Shown one piece after another: positions 18,782 through 29,321 of a DNA stretch of 64,000 nt. The stretch is from Fodinicurvata sediminis DSM 21159 (lineage in GTDB: Bacteria; Pseudomonadota; Alphaproteobacteria; Kiloniellales; DSM-21159), in contig NZ_ATVH01000015.1 of assembly GCF_000420625.1 (NCBI RefSeq), positions 406,182-470,181 of the forward strand, written 5' to 3'. The number at the start of each line of letters is the position of its first letter. The first letter of the stretch is position 1. The notes beneath the pieces are model-generated. The model did no database searches. It worked only from the letters and a program-made list of their open reading frames with translations, and was not told the origin of the DNA. Both the position numbers and the translations under genes were made by a program.

Positions 18782-20722
18782 ATGGATGTCGCCATTGTAT
18801 TTCTGCCGCTGATCGGTGCGATTCTTGCTGGTTTCCTCGGGCGTTCCCTGGGGGATCGCGGGGCACAGCTCGTCACCTGCATTCCCATGGTGGTGGCGGC
18901 CCTGCTGTCCATCGTCGTGTTCTTCGAAGTTGCGCTTGGCGGGAACGCCTATACCACCGAGCTGTTCACCTGGATCGATTCCGGGGCCTTCGAACTGTCC
19001 TGGGCACTGCGCGTCGATACGCTGACGGCCATCATGTTCTGCGTGGTCACGGTCGTCTCCAGCGTCGTGCACATCTATTCCGTCGGCTACATGTCGGAAG
19101 ACAAGTCGATTCCGCGCTTCATGGCCTATCTGTCGCTGTTCAGCTTCTTCATGCTGATGCTGGTCAGCGCGGACAACTTCGTGCAGATGTTCTTCGGCTG
19201 GGAAGGTGTCGGCGTCGCCTCCTACTTGCTGATCGGTTTCTGGTACGAGAAGCCCAGCGCCAATGCTGCAGCCATCAAGGCCTTCCTGGTCAACCGCGTG
19301 GGTGACGTGGGTTTTGCCCTGGGCATTGCCGGTGCCTTCCTGTTGTTCGGCGCGGTGCAGTTCGACGCGGTCTTCCCGCAGGTCGAGGGCATGGCGGAGA
19401 CCACCATCAGCATCTTCGGCATGGAGGCCAACGCCCTGACAGCCATCTGCTTGCTGCTGTTCGTGGGCGCCATGGGGAAATCGGCCCAGCTGGGTCTCCA
19501 CACCTGGCTGCCGGATGCCATGGAAGGCCCGACGCCGGTGTCCGCCCTGATTCATGCCGCGACCATGGTGACAGCAGGTGTCTTCATGCTCTGCCGCCTG
19601 TCGCCCATGTTCGAGTATGCCCCCATTGCCCTGGACGTGGTGGCCTATGTGGGCGGTGCCACGGCGCTCTTCGCGGCGACGATCGGCCTGACCCAGACGG
19701 ACATCAAGCGGGTGATTGCCTATTCCACCTGCTCGCAGCTGGGCTACATGTTCTTTGCCATCGGCGTGTCGGCCTACAGCGCGGCCATGTTCCACCTGAT
19801 GACCCACGCCTTCTTCAAGGCGCTGCTGTTCCTGGGCGCAGGCTCGGTGATCCATGCCATGCACCACGAGCAGGACATGCGCAAGATGGGTGGCCTCTAC
19901 AAGAAGATCCCGATCACCTACACCCTGATGTGGATCGGGACCCTGGCCCTGGTCGGTTTCGGCATTCCGGGCGTGACCGGCTTTGCCGGCTTCTACTCCA
20001 AGGATATCGTGATCGAGGCGGCCTATGCCGTACAGAGCAGTGCCGGTGGCTTTGCCTTCATCATGGGCATTTCCGCAGCCTTCCTGACCTCGGTCTATTC
20101 CTTCCGCCTGCTGTTCCTGACCTTCCATGGTGAAACACGGGCGGATCACCACACCTTCGAGCATGCGCACGAGTCACCACGCGTCATGATCTGGCCACTC
20201 TATGTCCTGGCCGCCGGTGCTGTGCTGGCGGGGGCCGTCTTCTATGGTCCCTTCGTCGGCGACGGGCGCGAGGCTTTCTGGGGCGAATCCCTGCTGGTCC
20301 TGAGCGACATCATCGAAGACGCACATCATGTGCCCTTCTGGGTGAAGGCTTCGCCCATGATCATGACCCTGCTGGGACTCTGGCTGGCCTGGTACATGTA
20401 CATCCGCCGGCCCGAGCTGCCGGGGGAATTCGTTCGCCAAGCCGAGCCCTTCTATCGCTTTTCGCTCAACAAGTGGTATTTCGACGAACTGTACGACGCG
20501 GTCTTCGTGCGTCCGGCCTTCTGGCTGGCACGCGGGCTCTGGAAGGGTGGAGACGGTGCGGTGATCGACGGCCTGGGGCCGGATGGTCTGACCGCGGTCA
20601 CGCAAAACCTTTCCCGGCGAGTCAGCCGATTGCAGAGCGGCTATCTCTATCATTACGCCTTTGCCATGCTGATCGGCGTCGTTCTGCTGATTTCCTGGTA
20701 CATCTTCGTGGCATTGCGGTGA
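18782..20722 (+). CDS. nuoL: NADH-quinone oxidoreductase subunit L
   Basis: This 646-aa distal antiporter-like subunit is one of three proton-pumping modules. The N-terminal [39 protein letters not shown] and [20 protein letters not shown] blocks include the key Glu and His/Lys residues of the channel. The C-terminal part carries the long lateral helix and the final anchoring helix (about residues 620-642). It starts 9 bases after nuoK. Confidence 0.97.
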   Translation: MDVAIVFLPLIGAILAGFLGRSLGDRGAQLVTCIPMVVAALLSIVVFFEVALGGNAYTTELFTWIDSGAFELSWALRVDTLTAIMFCVVTVVSSVVHIYSVGYMSEDKSIPRFMAYLSLFSFFMLMLVSADNFVQMFFGWEGVGVASYLLIGFWYEKPSANAAAIKAFLVNRVGDVGFALGIAGAFLLFGAVQFDAVFPQVEGMAETTISIFGMEANALTAICLLLFVGAMGKSAQLGLHTWLPDAMEGPTPVSALIHAATMVTAGVFMLCRLSPMFEYAPIALDVVAYVGGATALFAATIGLTQTDIKRVIAYSTCSQLGYMFFAIGVSAYSAAMFHLMTHAFFKALLFLGAGSVIHAMHHEQDMRKMGGLYKKIPITYTLMWIGTLALVGFGIPGVTGFAGFYSKDIVIEAAYAVQSSAGGFAFIMGISAAFLTSVYSFRLLFLTFHGETRADHHTFEHAHESPRVMIWPLYVLAAGAVLAGAVFYGPFVGDGREAFWGESLLVLSDIIEDAHHVPFWVKASPMIMTLLGLWLAWYMYIRRPELPGEFVRQAEPFYRFSLNKWYFDELYDAVFVRPAFWLARGLWKGGDGAVIDGLGPDGLTAVTQNLSRRVSRLQSGYLYHYAFAMLIGVVLLISWYIFVALR

Positions 20723-20729
20723 ACGACCT

Positions 20730-22259
20730 ATGATGAGTTCCTGGCCTCTCCTGTCCCTGGTTACCTTCCTGCCGCTGGTGGGTGCAGCCTTCATTTTCGC
20801 GGCACGCGGAGATGATGCCGTCGTTGCGCGCAATGCCCGCTATGTCGCGCTCTGGACCTCGTTGATCACCTTCGTGTTGTCGCTGTTCATCTGGTTCGGT
20901 TTTGAACGCGGCACGGCCGAATTCCAGTTCGTGGAAAAGGCCGAGTGGATTCCCTCGCTCGGGCTCACCTATCACATGGGCCTGGACGGTATCTCCATGC
21001 CCTTCGTGCTGCTGGCGACCCTGCTGACGCCGCTTTGCGTGCTGGCTAGCTGGGATTCCATCCAGACGCGTGTGAAGGAATACATGATCGCCTTCCTCGT
21101 GCTGGAAACTCTGATGGTGGGGATGTTCTGCGCGCTGGATTTCATCGCTTTCTATATCTTCTTCGAGGGCGTGCTGATCCCGATGTTCCTGATCATCGGG
21201 GTGTGGGGCGGCGCCCGGCGCGTCTATGCGGCCTTCAAGTTCTTCCTCTATACCCTGGCCGGCTCCGTCCTGATGCTGCTGGCCATCCTGACCATGTATT
21301 TCACCTCGGGCACAACGGACATTCCAAGCCTGATGGAGTACGGTTTCGATCCCGCGCTGCAGACATGGCTGTGGCTTGCCTTCCTGGCCTCCTTCGCCGT
21401 GAAGGTACCGATGTGGCCGGTCCACACCTGGCTGCCGGATGCCCACGTGGAAGCGCCGACCGCAGGGTCGGTCATCCTGGCCGGTGTGCTGTTGAAGATG
21501 GGCGCTTACGGTTTCCTGCGCTTTTCGGTGCCCATGCTGCCCCAGGCGACGGAATTCTTTGCGCCGTTGATCTTCGCGCTGTCGGTGATTGCCATTATCT
21601 ACACCTCGCTGGTGGCGCTGGCGCAGACGGACATGAAGAAGCTGATCGCTTATTCTTCGGTCGCGCACATGGGCTACGTTACCGCGGGCATCTTCACCCT
21701 GAACCAGCAGGGGATGGAGGGCGCCATCTACCAGATGCTGAGTCACGGCATCGTCTCGGCCGCCCTGTTCCTCTGTGTCGGCGTGGTCTATGACCGCCTG
21801 CACACGCGTGAGATTGCGCGCTATGGCGGGCTGGCCAGCAACATGCCGCGCTATGCCCTGGTCTTCATGATCTTCATGCTGGCCTCCGTCGGCTTGCCGG
21901 GCACCAGTGGTTTCGTGGGCGAGTTCCTGGTCATCATGGGGGCATTCCAGCTTTCCAGTTGGCTGGGTCTGCTCGTTGCAACCGGCATGGTGCTTGGAGC
22001 GACCTACATGCTGGTGCTCTACCGCCGCGTCATCTTCGGCCAGTTGACCAAGGACGACCTGAAGGGCCTGCTGGACATCAGTTGGCGGGAGAAGGCGGTT
22101 TTCGCACCGCTGCTGATCCTGGCCATCCTGTTCGGTGTCTACCCCATGCCGGTCCTGGATGTGATGTCCGCCTCGGTGGAGAACCTTATCGATAACTATC
22201 AGCTGGCGCTTGGCGAGGGAGGATCCTCTTCCTTTGCCTGGAACCTGATTTCGCGCTAG
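20730..22259 (+). CDS. nuoM: NADH-quinone oxidoreductase subunit M
   Basis: A 509-aa antiporter-like proton-pumping subunit with about 14 membrane helices. Landmarks are [20 protein letters not shown], the [18 protein letters not shown] segment with the buried Glu, and [20 protein letters not shown]. It lies 7 bases after nuoL and uses an ATG at 20730. Size and motifs are normal. Confidence 0.97.
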   Translation: MMSSWPLLSLVTFLPLVGAAFIFAARGDDAVVARNARYVALWTSLITFVLSLFIWFGFERGTAEFQFVEKAEWIPSLGLTYHMGLDGISMPFVLLATLLTPLCVLASWDSIQTRVKEYMIAFLVLETLMVGMFCALDFIAFYIFFEGVLIPMFLIIGVWGGARRVYAAFKFFLYTLAGSVLMLLAILTMYFTSGTTDIPSLMEYGFDPALQTWLWLAFLASFAVKVPMWPVHTWLPDAHVEAPTAGSVILAGVLLKMGAYGFLRFSVPMLPQATEFFAPLIFALSVIAIIYTSLVALAQTDMKKLIAYSSVAHMGYVTAGIFTLNQQGMEGAIYQMLSHGIVSAALFLCVGVVYDRLHTREIARYGGLASNMPRYALVFMIFMLASVGLPGTSGFVGEFLVIMGAFQLSSWLGLLVATGMVLGATYMLVLYRRVIFGQLTKDDLKGLLDISWREKAVFAPLLILAILFGVYPMPVLDVMSASVENLIDNYQLALGEGGSSSFAWNLISR

Positions 22260-22271
22260 GGGGCACGGAAC

Positions 22272-23723
22272 GTGAATATCGGACACGACATTCTTACCGC
22301 TCTGCCGGAAATCTTCCTGGCCTGCAGCGCCATTGCCCTGCTGATGCTGGGCGTCTTCCGTGGCGAGGGCTCTACGCGGCTGGTCATGACCCTCTCGGTC
22401 ACGGCCATCATCGTGACGCTTGGCCTTCTGCTGATGGGGCCGACGCGCAATACCTCCGCCTTCAATGACCTCTTCGCCAACGACGGCTTCGGCGATTTCA
22501 TGAAGATGCTGGTGCTCATCGGCGCCGCATTGACCATGGTGATGGCACAGCGCTACATCGAACGCGAACAGATGGCGCGCTTCGAACTGCCGGTCCTGCT
22601 GCTGTTCTCCACGGTCGGCATGCTGATGATGATTTCGGCCAACGACCTGATCGCCCTTTACATGGGCGTGGAGCTGCAGAGCCTGGCGCTCTATGTCGTG
22701 GCCGCAATTCGCCGCGATACCCTGCGTTCCTCGGAAGCCGGCCTGAAGTATTTCGTCCTGGGCTCGCTGTCGTCCGGCATGCTGCTCTATGGCCTGTCGA
22801 TGATCTATGGCTTCACGGGCACGACGAATTTCACGGCCCTGGCCGAGCTCTTCGCGAATGGCGGTGAGGTATCCCTGGGCCTGACGGTCGGGCTGGTTTT
22901 CCTGGCCGCCGGCCTGGCCTTCAAGATTTCCGCCGTGCCGTTCCACATGTGGACACCCGACGTTTACGAGGGCGCTCCCACCGCCATTACGGCCTTCTTT
23001 GCCGTTGCACCCAAGATCGCGGGACTGGCGCTGTTCGTGCGCGTGCTGATGGGGCCCTTTGGGGATCTGGTGGATCAGTGGCAGCAGATCATCGTCTTCA
23101 TTGCCGTGGCTTCGATGATTGTCGGTGCCCTGGCGGCCATCAGCCAGAAGAACATCAAGCGCCTGATGGCCTATAGCTCCATCGGTAACATGGGCTACGC
23201 CCTGGTCGGCCTGGCAGCCGGCACCCCGGAGGGCATTCGTGCGGTGGCCGTCTACATGGCGATCTACCTCTTCATGAACGTGGGAACCTTCGCCGTGATC
23301 CTCTGCATGCGGGTGAATGATCGCATGGTCGAGCGCATCGACGACCTGAAGGGGCTCAGCCGCACCAATCCGCTGATCGCCTTGGCGCTTGCCATCTTCA
23401 TGTTTTCCATGGCCGGCATCCCGCCGCTGGCCGGTTTCTTCGGAAAACTTTACGTTTTCCTGGCGGCCGTGGAATCGGGCCTTTATATCCTGGCCGTGAT
23501 CGGCGTCCTGACCAGCGTGATCTCCGCATTCTATTACCTGCGCATCATCAAGGTCATGTACTTTGACGAGCCTTCAGAGGCCTTCGATCAGCCCATCGGA
23601 CGCGAAATGGCCGTTGTGTTGACAGCGACAAGCGTGATTGTCCTGCTGTTCTTCGTGATGCCTTCGCCCATTCTCGAAAGCGCCGCCGCCGCGGCCGAGG
23701 CCTTCTTCCCGGCCGGACCATGA
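22272..23723 (+). CDS. nuoN: NADH-quinone oxidoreductase subunit N
   Basis: A 483-aa antiporter-like subunit, the third pumping module, next to NuoK in the assembled enzyme. Blocks include [40 protein letters not shown] and [20 protein letters not shown]. The start is GTG 22272. The stop overlaps the birA-like start by 4 bases (ATGA), joining the cofactor genes to the nuo transcript. This completes a 14-subunit set with none missing. Confidence 0.97.
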   Translation: MNIGHDILTALPEIFLACSAIALLMLGVFRGEGSTRLVMTLSVTAIIVTLGLLLMGPTRNTSAFNDLFANDGFGDFMKMLVLIGAALTMVMAQRYIEREQMARFELPVLLLFSTVGMLMMISANDLIALYMGVELQSLALYVVAAIRRDTLRSSEAGLKYFVLGSLSSGMLLYGLSMIYGFTGTTNFTALAELFANGGEVSLGLTVGLVFLAAGLAFKISAVPFHMWTPDVYEGAPTAITAFFAVAPKIAGLALFVRVLMGPFGDLVDQWQQIIVFIAVASMIVGALAAISQKNIKRLMAYSSIGNMGYALVGLAAGTPEGIRAVAVYMAIYLFMNVGTFAVILCMRVNDRMVERIDDLKGLSRTNPLIALALAIFMFSMAGIPPLAGFFGKLYVFLAAVESGLYILAVIGVLTSVISAFYYLRIIKVMYFDEPSEAFDQPIGREMAVVLTATSVIVLLFFVMPSPILESAAAAAEAFFPAGP

Positions 23724-24490
23724 CGGACAGGGACGCGGAACGTCCGGTTCGCCTGCCACCAGCCTACAGGCTGGTCCAGCTTTCAGCGGTCGACTCCACC
23801 ATGGACGAGGCCAGGCGACTGGCCGAAGCAGGCGCCGAAGATGGAACCCTGGTTTGGGCAGAAGAGCAGTTGAAAGGCCGTGGCCGACAGGGCCGGGACT
23901 GGAACAGCCCCTCTGGAAACCTCTATCTCTCGTTGGTCCTGCGTCCTGAATGCGAGCCTTCCGAGGCTGTCCAACTGGGCTTCGTGACAGCCTTGGCGAT
24001 CGGTGATGCCATTGGCGCGGTCTCTCCGCCGGTCAACGTAACCTACAAGTGGCCGAACGACGTCCTGCTCAACAACGGCAAGGTTGCCGGTATCCTGCTG
24101 GAAACCCGCTCTCGTGCCGATGGAGGGATCGACCACCTGATCCTGGGCTGTGGGATCAATCTGGCCAGTGCGCCGCTCGATACGCCCTATCGCGCAACCT
24201 GCCTGCACAACGAGGGCGCGGGACAGGTGGATGAGATCGAGATGTTGGAGGCCTTCGGGCGCCACATGCTGACCTGGACCAGCCGTTGGCTTGACAATGG
24301 CTTTGCTGCGGTGCGAAGTCGTTGGCTGCAGCATGCCGAACGCAAGGGCGAACGCATCGAGGTGCGCCTGCCGTCGGAGACGCTATCGGGCGTGTTCGAG
24401 GATATCGACTCGAATGGCTATCTTCTTCTGATGCTTGATGATGGAACTCGGCGGCGTATTTCCAGTGGAGACGTCTTTCCTGCAGGATAA
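23720..24490 (+). CDS. birA: Biotin--[acetyl-CoA-carboxylase] ligase
   Basis: A 256-aa biotin protein ligase that attaches biotin to carboxylase carrier lysines through biotinyl-AMP. The catalytic domain shows [20 protein letters not shown] and [20 protein letters not shown], plus a C-terminal SH3-like domain (about residues 205-256). No N-terminal helix-turn-helix is present, so it is a monofunctional enzyme without the E. coli repressor role. It is coupled to nuoN by a 4-base overlap, an arrangement common in alphaproteobacteria. Confidence 0.95.
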   Translation: MTDRDAERPVRLPPAYRLVQLSAVDSTMDEARRLAEAGAEDGTLVWAEEQLKGRGRQGRDWNSPSGNLYLSLVLRPECEPSEAVQLGFVTALAIGDAIGAVSPPVNVTYKWPNDVLLNNGKVAGILLETRSRADGGIDHLILGCGINLASAPLDTPYRATCLHNEGAGQVDEIEMLEAFGRHMLTWTSRWLDNGFAAVRSRWLQHAERKGERIEVRLPSETLSGVFEDIDSNGYLLLMLDDGTRRRISSGDVFPAG

Positions 24491-24493
24491 GCC

Positions 24494-25273
24494 ATGCTAC
24501 TGACCATAGATTCGGGAAACACCAATGCCGTTTTCGCCCTGTTCGAGAGGGAACGCCTGGTGGCCCAGTGGCGCTGTTCGTCGAATGCACGCCGCACGGC
24601 TGACGAGTATGCGGTGTGGCTGACGCAGTTGATGGCGTTGAAGGGGATCAAGCCCGCTGATGTGGAAGGCTGCATCATTTCCAACGTGGTGCCGGCCGCC
24701 AGCCGTGAGTTGAATCGCCTGGTCTCCAACTATTTTGATTGCAGCGCCATTTCCGTGGAAGAAGCGGTTGCAGACTACAATATTCCCATAAGGATTTCGC
24801 GTCCGGAACAAGTGGGTGCGGACCGTCTGGCCAACGCCGTTTCAGCTCATGAAATCTATGGTGGTGCGCTGATTGTGGTGGACTTCGGAACGGCGACGAC
24901 CTTTGACATGATCGATCCCGATGGTGGCTACAGCGGCGGGATCATTGCACCAGGAATCAATCTTTCCATGGATGCCCTCTACAATGCCGCGGCTCGACTG
25001 CCGCGCATTGCGGTGGAGAAGCCCGAGGCGGTGATCGGGGACGACACTGTTTCCGCCATGCAGTCCGGCGTGTTCTGGGGATACATCGGCCTGATCGAAG
25101 GGCTCGTCTCGCGTATTCAGCAGGAAAAGGACCAGGCGCATACGGTCATTGGAACCGGCGGCCTGGCCCCTCTGTTCCACGAGACCACCGATGCGATCCA
25201 TCACGTTAATCACGACCTGACGGTCATCGGTTTGAGAATGCTCTATCACACTTACAGGAAGGCGCGCGCGTGA
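24494..25273 (+). CDS. coaX: Type III pantothenate kinase
   Basis: A 259-aa CoaX enzyme catalysing the first step of coenzyme A synthesis. The acetate/sugar-kinase fold motifs are present: IDSGNTNAVFALFE at the N-terminus, PEQVGADRLANAV, then VVDFGTATTFDMID and GGIIAPGINLSMDAL. It starts four bases after birA and its stop overlaps the RNase J gene (GTGA). A full-length, typical member. Confidence 0.96.
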   Translation: MLLTIDSGNTNAVFALFERERLVAQWRCSSNARRTADEYAVWLTQLMALKGIKPADVEGCIISNVVPAASRELNRLVSNYFDCSAISVEEAVADYNIPIRISRPEQVGADRLANAVSAHEIYGGALIVVDFGTATTFDMIDPDGGYSGGIIAPGINLSMDALYNAAARLPRIAVEKPEAVIGDDTVSAMQSGVFWGYIGLIEGLVSRIQQEKDQAHTVIGTGGLAPLFHETTDAIHHVNHDLTVIGLRMLYHTYRKARA

Positions 25274-26964
25274 CCAAGAAACGCAAGACTTCCCCGGGCA
25301 TCCACACGCCGGGTGACGACGAACTGCTGTTCCTGCCTCTGGGTGGCACGGGCGAGATCGGCATGAACATGAATCTCTATGGGCATGCCGGACAGTGGCT
25401 GATGATCGACCTGGGCGTGGCCTTTGGAGAGCATGACCTGCCGGGTATCGAAGTGGTCATGCCCGATCCGGATTTCATTGTCGAGCGTGCCAGCAGCCTG
25501 GCGGGCCTGGTGCTGACCCATGCGCACGAGGACCATATTGGCGCGGTCAGCTATCTCTGGCCACGCTTGCGCTGCCCTGTCTATGCAACGCCCTTCACCG
25601 CGGCCCTGTTGCGCCGGAAGTTTGCCGACGACAAGGCGACGGACGTGCCGGAGATCATCGAGGTGCCGCTGTCGGGGCAGTTCCGGGTCGGCCCCTTTGA
25701 CGTGGAGCTCGTCACCCTGACCCACTCCATCCCCGAGCCCAATGCCGTGATCCTGCGCTCTGCCTGCGGCACCGTTCTGCACACGGGCGACTGGAAGCTG
25801 GATCCCGATCCACTGGTCGGAGACAACTACGACAAGCAACGCCTGATCGCCCTGGCTGACGAGAATGTGCAGGCCATGATCTGCGATTCCACGAATGCCA
25901 TGGTCGAGGGGGATTCTGGTTCGGAACTGGATGTCCGCGCTGGGCTGGAGCGCGAGATTGCCGGTTTGAAGGGGCGGGTGGCTGTCGCCTGCTTCGCCAG
26001 CAACGTGGCCCGCCTTGAAACGGTGATGCATGTGGCCGAAACCCATGGGCGCCGTGTGGCACTGGTCGGGCGCTCGATGCACCGGATCATTGCCTCGGCC
26101 CGCGAAGCCGGATATCTGCAGAACATGCCGGCCCTTATCGATGTGCGGGATATCGACTACCTGCCGCGCGAGGAGGTGCTGCTGCTCTGTACCGGCTCAC
26201 AGGGAGAACCGCGCGCGGCGCTCTGGCGCATCGCCAACGGGGATCACCAGGACGTGGAATTGCAGGAAGGGGACAGCGTCGTCTTCTCGTCACGAGTCAT
26301 TCCAGGCAATGAGAAGTCCATTCTGGCGCTCTACAACCTGCTTTCGGACAGGGGCATCAACCTGATCACGGCCGATGTGAAGCGGGATATCCACGTCTCC
26401 GGCCATCCCTGTCGCGACGAACTTTCACAGATGTACCAGTGGGTGCGGCCCCGCGTGGCGGTCCCGGTTCATGGTGAGCCGCGCCATCTGGCGGCGCATG
26501 CCGCTCTGGCCCATGACTGCCAGGTGCCCGAAATCATCGATACACGGAATGGCGCCATGGTGCGCCTGGTCCCCGGACCTGCGGAAGTGATCGACCATGT
26601 CCATAGCGGCCGCCTGGTTCTGGATGGTTCTGTGCTGCGGGAATTGGAAAGTCCCGTGCTGCGCATGCGCAAGCGGATGGTCTTCAACGGCTCCGCAGTG
26701 CTGACGCTTGTGGTGGACGATACGGGCGATCTGGCTGCCGATCCTGTTCTTTCGGCCAGCGGCCTGTTCGATATGGATAAGGAGCCGCAGATCGAAGACG
26801 ATGTCCTGGATGCCGTGGAGGATGCGTTGCATCGTCTCAGTCGCCAGGATCGTGGTGACGACGATGCCGTTGGGGAAGCCGCGCGCGTGGCCGCGCGCCG
26901 GGCTTTGTCACGGATTCTCGGCAAGAAGCCGATCGTCGAGGTTCAGGTGATCCGCCTGGACTGA
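25270..26964 (+). CDS. rnj: Ribonuclease J
   Basis: A 564-aa metallo-beta-lactamase/beta-CASP nuclease with 5'-to-3' exonuclease and endonuclease activity on RNA. The metal motif THAHEDHIGAV, HTGDWKLDP, CDSTNAMVEG and the late HGEPRHLAAHA are all present. The C-terminal domain (about residues 440-564) mediates dimerisation. The GTG start overlaps the coaX stop. Alphaproteobacteria commonly carry RNase J together with RNase E. Confidence 0.95.
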   Translation: MTKKRKTSPGIHTPGDDELLFLPLGGTGEIGMNMNLYGHAGQWLMIDLGVAFGEHDLPGIEVVMPDPDFIVERASSLAGLVLTHAHEDHIGAVSYLWPRLRCPVYATPFTAALLRRKFADDKATDVPEIIEVPLSGQFRVGPFDVELVTLTHSIPEPNAVILRSACGTVLHTGDWKLDPDPLVGDNYDKQRLIALADENVQAMICDSTNAMVEGDSGSELDVRAGLEREIAGLKGRVAVACFASNVARLETVMHVAETHGRRVALVGRSMHRIIASAREAGYLQNMPALIDVRDIDYLPREEVLLLCTGSQGEPRAALWRIANGDHQDVELQEGDSVVFSSRVIPGNEKSILALYNLLSDRGINLITADVKRDIHVSGHPCRDELSQMYQWVRPRVAVPVHGEPRHLAAHAALAHDCQVPEIIDTRNGAMVRLVPGPAEVIDHVHSGRLVLDGSVLRELESPVLRMRKRMVFNGSAVLTLVVDDTGDLAADPVLSASGLFDMDKEPQIEDDVLDAVEDALHRLSRQDRGDDDAVGEAARVAARRALSRILGKKPIVEVQVIRLD

Positions 26965-27023
26965 TCCGGTGGAATGCGTTTTCCTGACGGTACGGCAAGG
27001 GACGACAAGGAAGGACGAACGGG

Positions 27024-27428
27024 ATGATCGGGCGATTGAACCATGTGGCCATTGCGGTGCCGGACCTGGACGCCGCTGCAGCCAGCTATCGCGACACCCT
27101 GGGGGCTCAGGTCTCGCAACCGCTGGACCAACCCGATCATGGGGTGACGGTGGTTTTCGTCGAGTTGCCCAACACCAAGATCGAACTGCTGCATCCCTTG
27201 GGCGAGGAGTCGCCCATTGCCAATTTTCTGCAGAAATCACCTGCGGGTGGAATCCATCATATCTGCTACGAGGTGGATGATATCCTTGCCGCCCGCGACC
27301 GGCTGGTTTCGCAGGGCGCGCGTGTGCTGGGGGATGGCGAACCGAAGACCGGTGCGCATGGCAAGCCGGTTCTGTTCCTTCATCCCAAGGATTTCTTCGG
27401 AACCCTGATCGAGCTGGAGCAGGTCTGA
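27024..27428 (+). CDS. mce: Methylmalonyl-CoA epimerase
   Basis: A 134-aa vicinal-oxygen-chelate (glyoxalase-fold) protein that interconverts the (R) and (S) forms of methylmalonyl-CoA in propionate catabolism. Metal ligands are in LNHVAIAVPDLDAA, GGIHHICYEVDD and the C-terminal TLIELEQV. GTGVGQ-like paralogues exist, but the length and the downstream DUF1467 gene match the usual alphaproteobacterial rnj-mce-DUF1467 order. Ribosome-binding site AAGGAAGGA lies upstream. Confidence 0.93.
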   Translation: MIGRLNHVAIAVPDLDAAAASYRDTLGAQVSQPLDQPDHGVTVVFVELPNTKIELLHPLGEESPIANFLQKSPAGGIHHICYEVDDILAARDRLVSQGARVLGDGEPKTGAHGKPVLFLHPKDFFGTLIELEQV

Positions 27429-27492
27429 TATCCATGACTGTTATGCGGGCCCTTTGCGATCGCGACCCTGTCCAAGGCGTGGAAAACGGGCG

Positions 27493-27747
27493 ATGAACTG
27501 GTTTACCGGTTTGATGGTCTATATCGTGGTCTGGTGGCTGGTGCTCTTCACCGTGTTGCCCTGGGGTGTAAAACGCAGTGAGAACCCGGAACCCGGCCAT
27601 GAAGCCGGTGCACCGGAAAATCCCATGCTGGGTCGCAAGGCGATTGCAACGACGCTTATCAGCGCGGTCATCTGGTTGATCATCTATTTCGTGATCGAAG
27701 CCGATGTGATTTCCTTCCGCGACTTGGCGCCTGATATCTATTCTTGA
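27493..27747 (+). CDS. DUF1467 family membrane protein
   Basis: An 84-aa protein with two membrane helices (about residues 5-25 and 52-72). The family signature is visible as WWLVLFTVLPWGVKRSE and NPMLGRKAIATTLISAV. Function unknown; it is conserved in alphaproteobacteria next to the methylmalonyl-CoA epimerase gene, as here. ATG 27493 is used; the frame is open back to 27454 but that part overlaps no conserved sequence. Confidence 0.88.
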   Translation: MNWFTGLMVYIVVWWLVLFTVLPWGVKRSENPEPGHEAGAPENPMLGRKAIATTLISAVIWLIIYFVIEADVISFRDLAPDIYS

Positions 27748-27774
27748 GGCGATACGCCATCGGCTGGAAGACTC

Positions 27775-28905
27775 ATGCATCTCGAAGATCTCAAGACTCC
27801 AAACCTGTTGTTGAATGAGGCTGTCCTGCGCCGCAATTGCGAGCGTATGTCCCAGCGCATGAAGCAGGCGGACCTTACCCTGCGACCCCACATGAAAACC
27901 GCCAAGTCGAGCGATGTGGCGCGCCTAGCAACAGCAGGCCATAGCGGTGCAATCACGGTCTCGACACTGGACGAAGCAAGGTATTTCTCGCAGGCCGGCA
28001 TCCACGACATTCTATATGCCGTCGGCATGATTCCCGCTCGTGCAGAGGAGGTGAGCGCACTGCAAGCCAAGGGCACAAGGGTGCTGATGGTAACCGACAG
28101 TATCGACGCGGTTACCGGCCTGGCTGAACAGGCACGGCGCCTTGGAGCGCACTTTCCGCTGCTGATCGAAATTGACAGCGGCGGTAAGCGTGCCGGTTTG
28201 CTGCCGGATGGGCCTGAGCTTCTGGACCTGGCCCGGGCGATCCATGCTGCCCCCGAACTTGAGCTGAAGGGGGTGATGACCCATGCCGGTCATTCCTATC
28301 AGGTCCAGGGGATCGCCCGATTGCGGGCAGTGGCGGAGCAGGAACGTGCGGCGATTGTGCATGCAGCGGAAAGGCTACGTGATTCCGGCCTGCCCTGTGA
28401 CATTGTCAGCGCAGGCTCCACCCCCACGGCTGTTGCCGCCGAGAGGCTGGACGGGCTGACGGAGATGCGTCCGGGGGTCTATGTCTTCAATGATCTTGAC
28501 CAGCTGGGCATCGGCAGCTGCCAGTGGGAGGACCTGGCCTTATCCGTCCTGTGCAGTGTGATCGGGCATAACCACCATACCGGAACCCTGTTGGTCGATG
28601 CCGGCGGGCTGGCGCTGTCCAAGGATGTCAGTGCACAGCACTTTCTGAAGGATGTCGGCTATGGCTGGGTGTCCGATCTGGAGGGGGAACTGCTCGAGGG
28701 CCTGTACGTCAAGTCTGTGCACCAGGAGCACGGACTTCTGTGTCAGGCTGCCGGGAATCTGGATTTCACGCGCTTTCCAATCGGCACGAAGCTGAGGATC
28801 TGGCCAAACCACGCCTGCATGACTGCGGCGGCCTATCCGGGCTATGCGGTGCACCAGGCAGACGGAGCCGTGACCGGTCAGTGGCCGAGAACCAACGGCT
28901 GGTAG
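27775..28905 (+). CDS. D-threonine aldolase / D-serine dehydratase-like PLP enzyme
   Basis: A 376-aa fold-type III PLP enzyme. The N-terminal alanine-racemase-like domain carries the cofactor lysine in LRPHMKTAKS (about residues 36-45). The C-terminal D-serine-dehydratase-like domain has the metal ligands in NHACMTAAAYPGY (His and Cys). The family splits D-threonine or 3-hydroxyaspartate, or dehydrates D-serine. The exact substrate cannot be read here. It stands alone, 27 bases after the DUF1467 gene, and no regulator is adjacent. Confidence 0.85.
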   Translation: MHLEDLKTPNLLLNEAVLRRNCERMSQRMKQADLTLRPHMKTAKSSDVARLATAGHSGAITVSTLDEARYFSQAGIHDILYAVGMIPARAEEVSALQAKGTRVLMVTDSIDAVTGLAEQARRLGAHFPLLIEIDSGGKRAGLLPDGPELLDLARAIHAAPELELKGVMTHAGHSYQVQGIARLRAVAEQERAAIVHAAERLRDSGLPCDIVSAGSTPTAVAAERLDGLTEMRPGVYVFNDLDQLGIGSCQWEDLALSVLCSVIGHNHHTGTLLVDAGGLALSKDVSAQHFLKDVGYGWVSDLEGELLEGLYVKSVHQEHGLLCQAAGNLDFTRFPIGTKLRIWPNHACMTAAAYPGYAVHQADGAVTGQWPRTNGW

Positions 28906-29045
28906 GGCGCCTGAACTCTGTCACTTTCCGGATACGGGATGCTTGGACTGGGCGGATCCTTGCGCCGCTGTTCGGATAGCCTCAAACCTGCCGCAGATAG
29001 ACCGTGGAACAGGCCTCGAACTGCGCGCTCATGGTCGAAGCGTGT

Positions 29046-29082
29046 GAGAAAAACAAAGGCAGGTTCGCTTTCGCGACCTGCC
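29046..29082 (-). terminator. Rho-independent terminator-like hairpin
   Basis: On the minus strand GGCAGGTCGC-GAAA-GCGAACCTGCC (one bulged base) is followed by TTTGTTTTTCTC. No annotated minus-strand gene ends here, which points to a small transcript upstream. Confidence 0.65.
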
Positions 29083-29200
29083 TGTAGGGATACGGGCTTT
29101 CAGCCTCTTAATCTTGTTCTCTTGCCCGTTTTCTTCTCGGGGAAAATCGGGCGGCGTTCCTCCGCAGACTTGGTATCCACGCACCCTTGCGTGAACGATC
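29046..29200 (-). ncRNA. Candidate small RNA, minus strand
   Basis: On the minus strand a possible -35 TTGTGA (29237-29232) and -10 CATTAT (29212-29207), 19 bases apart, would start a transcript near 29200. The RNA would contain a 5-bp hairpin (CACGC/GCGTG), a long-range stem GGATAC/GTATCC (29178-29173 with 29093-29088), an inner hairpin GCCCG-TTTTC/GAAAACGGGC (29152-29124, one bulge), and end at a hairpin (29082-29058) followed by TTTGTTTTT. Length about 155 nt. It matches no RNA family I can name; the 6S RNA size range is the nearest thought. Promoter spacing is poor. Confidence 0.4.
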
Positions 29201-29259
29201 GTGAAAATAATGGAAAGAAATCGCGGAGTCATCACAATTTTATGCTGCGCTGCGGTATA

Positions 29260-29305
29260 ACGCGAATAAGAAAGAACGGCCGCGCGCAGCAAACGGGCCG
29301 TTCTT
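29260..29305 (-). terminator. Terminator of the purine permease gene
   Basis: Perfect 10-bp arms AAGAACGGCC/GGCCGTTCTT (29305-29296 and 29281-29272) followed on the minus strand by TTCTTATT. It lies 17 bases past the permease stop. Confidence 0.85.
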
Positions 29306-29321
29306 CTTGTGCTGGTCCTCC

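Larger units (their letters stand above)
28906..29321. other. 416-base intergenic region with two hairpins and a possible small RNA
   Basis: No protein gene is convincing between the aldolase and the purine permease. The region holds the permease terminator (arms 29272-29281 and 29296-29305) and a second minus-strand terminator-like hairpin (29058-29082). Between them lies a strong hairpin (29124-29152). These are listed separately. Confidence 0.7.

Noticed and set aside
20622..22946. 774-codon minus-strand frame across nuoM/nuoN
   Set aside because: His/Gln/Glu-rich antisense shadow with no domain; the real genes are on the other strand.
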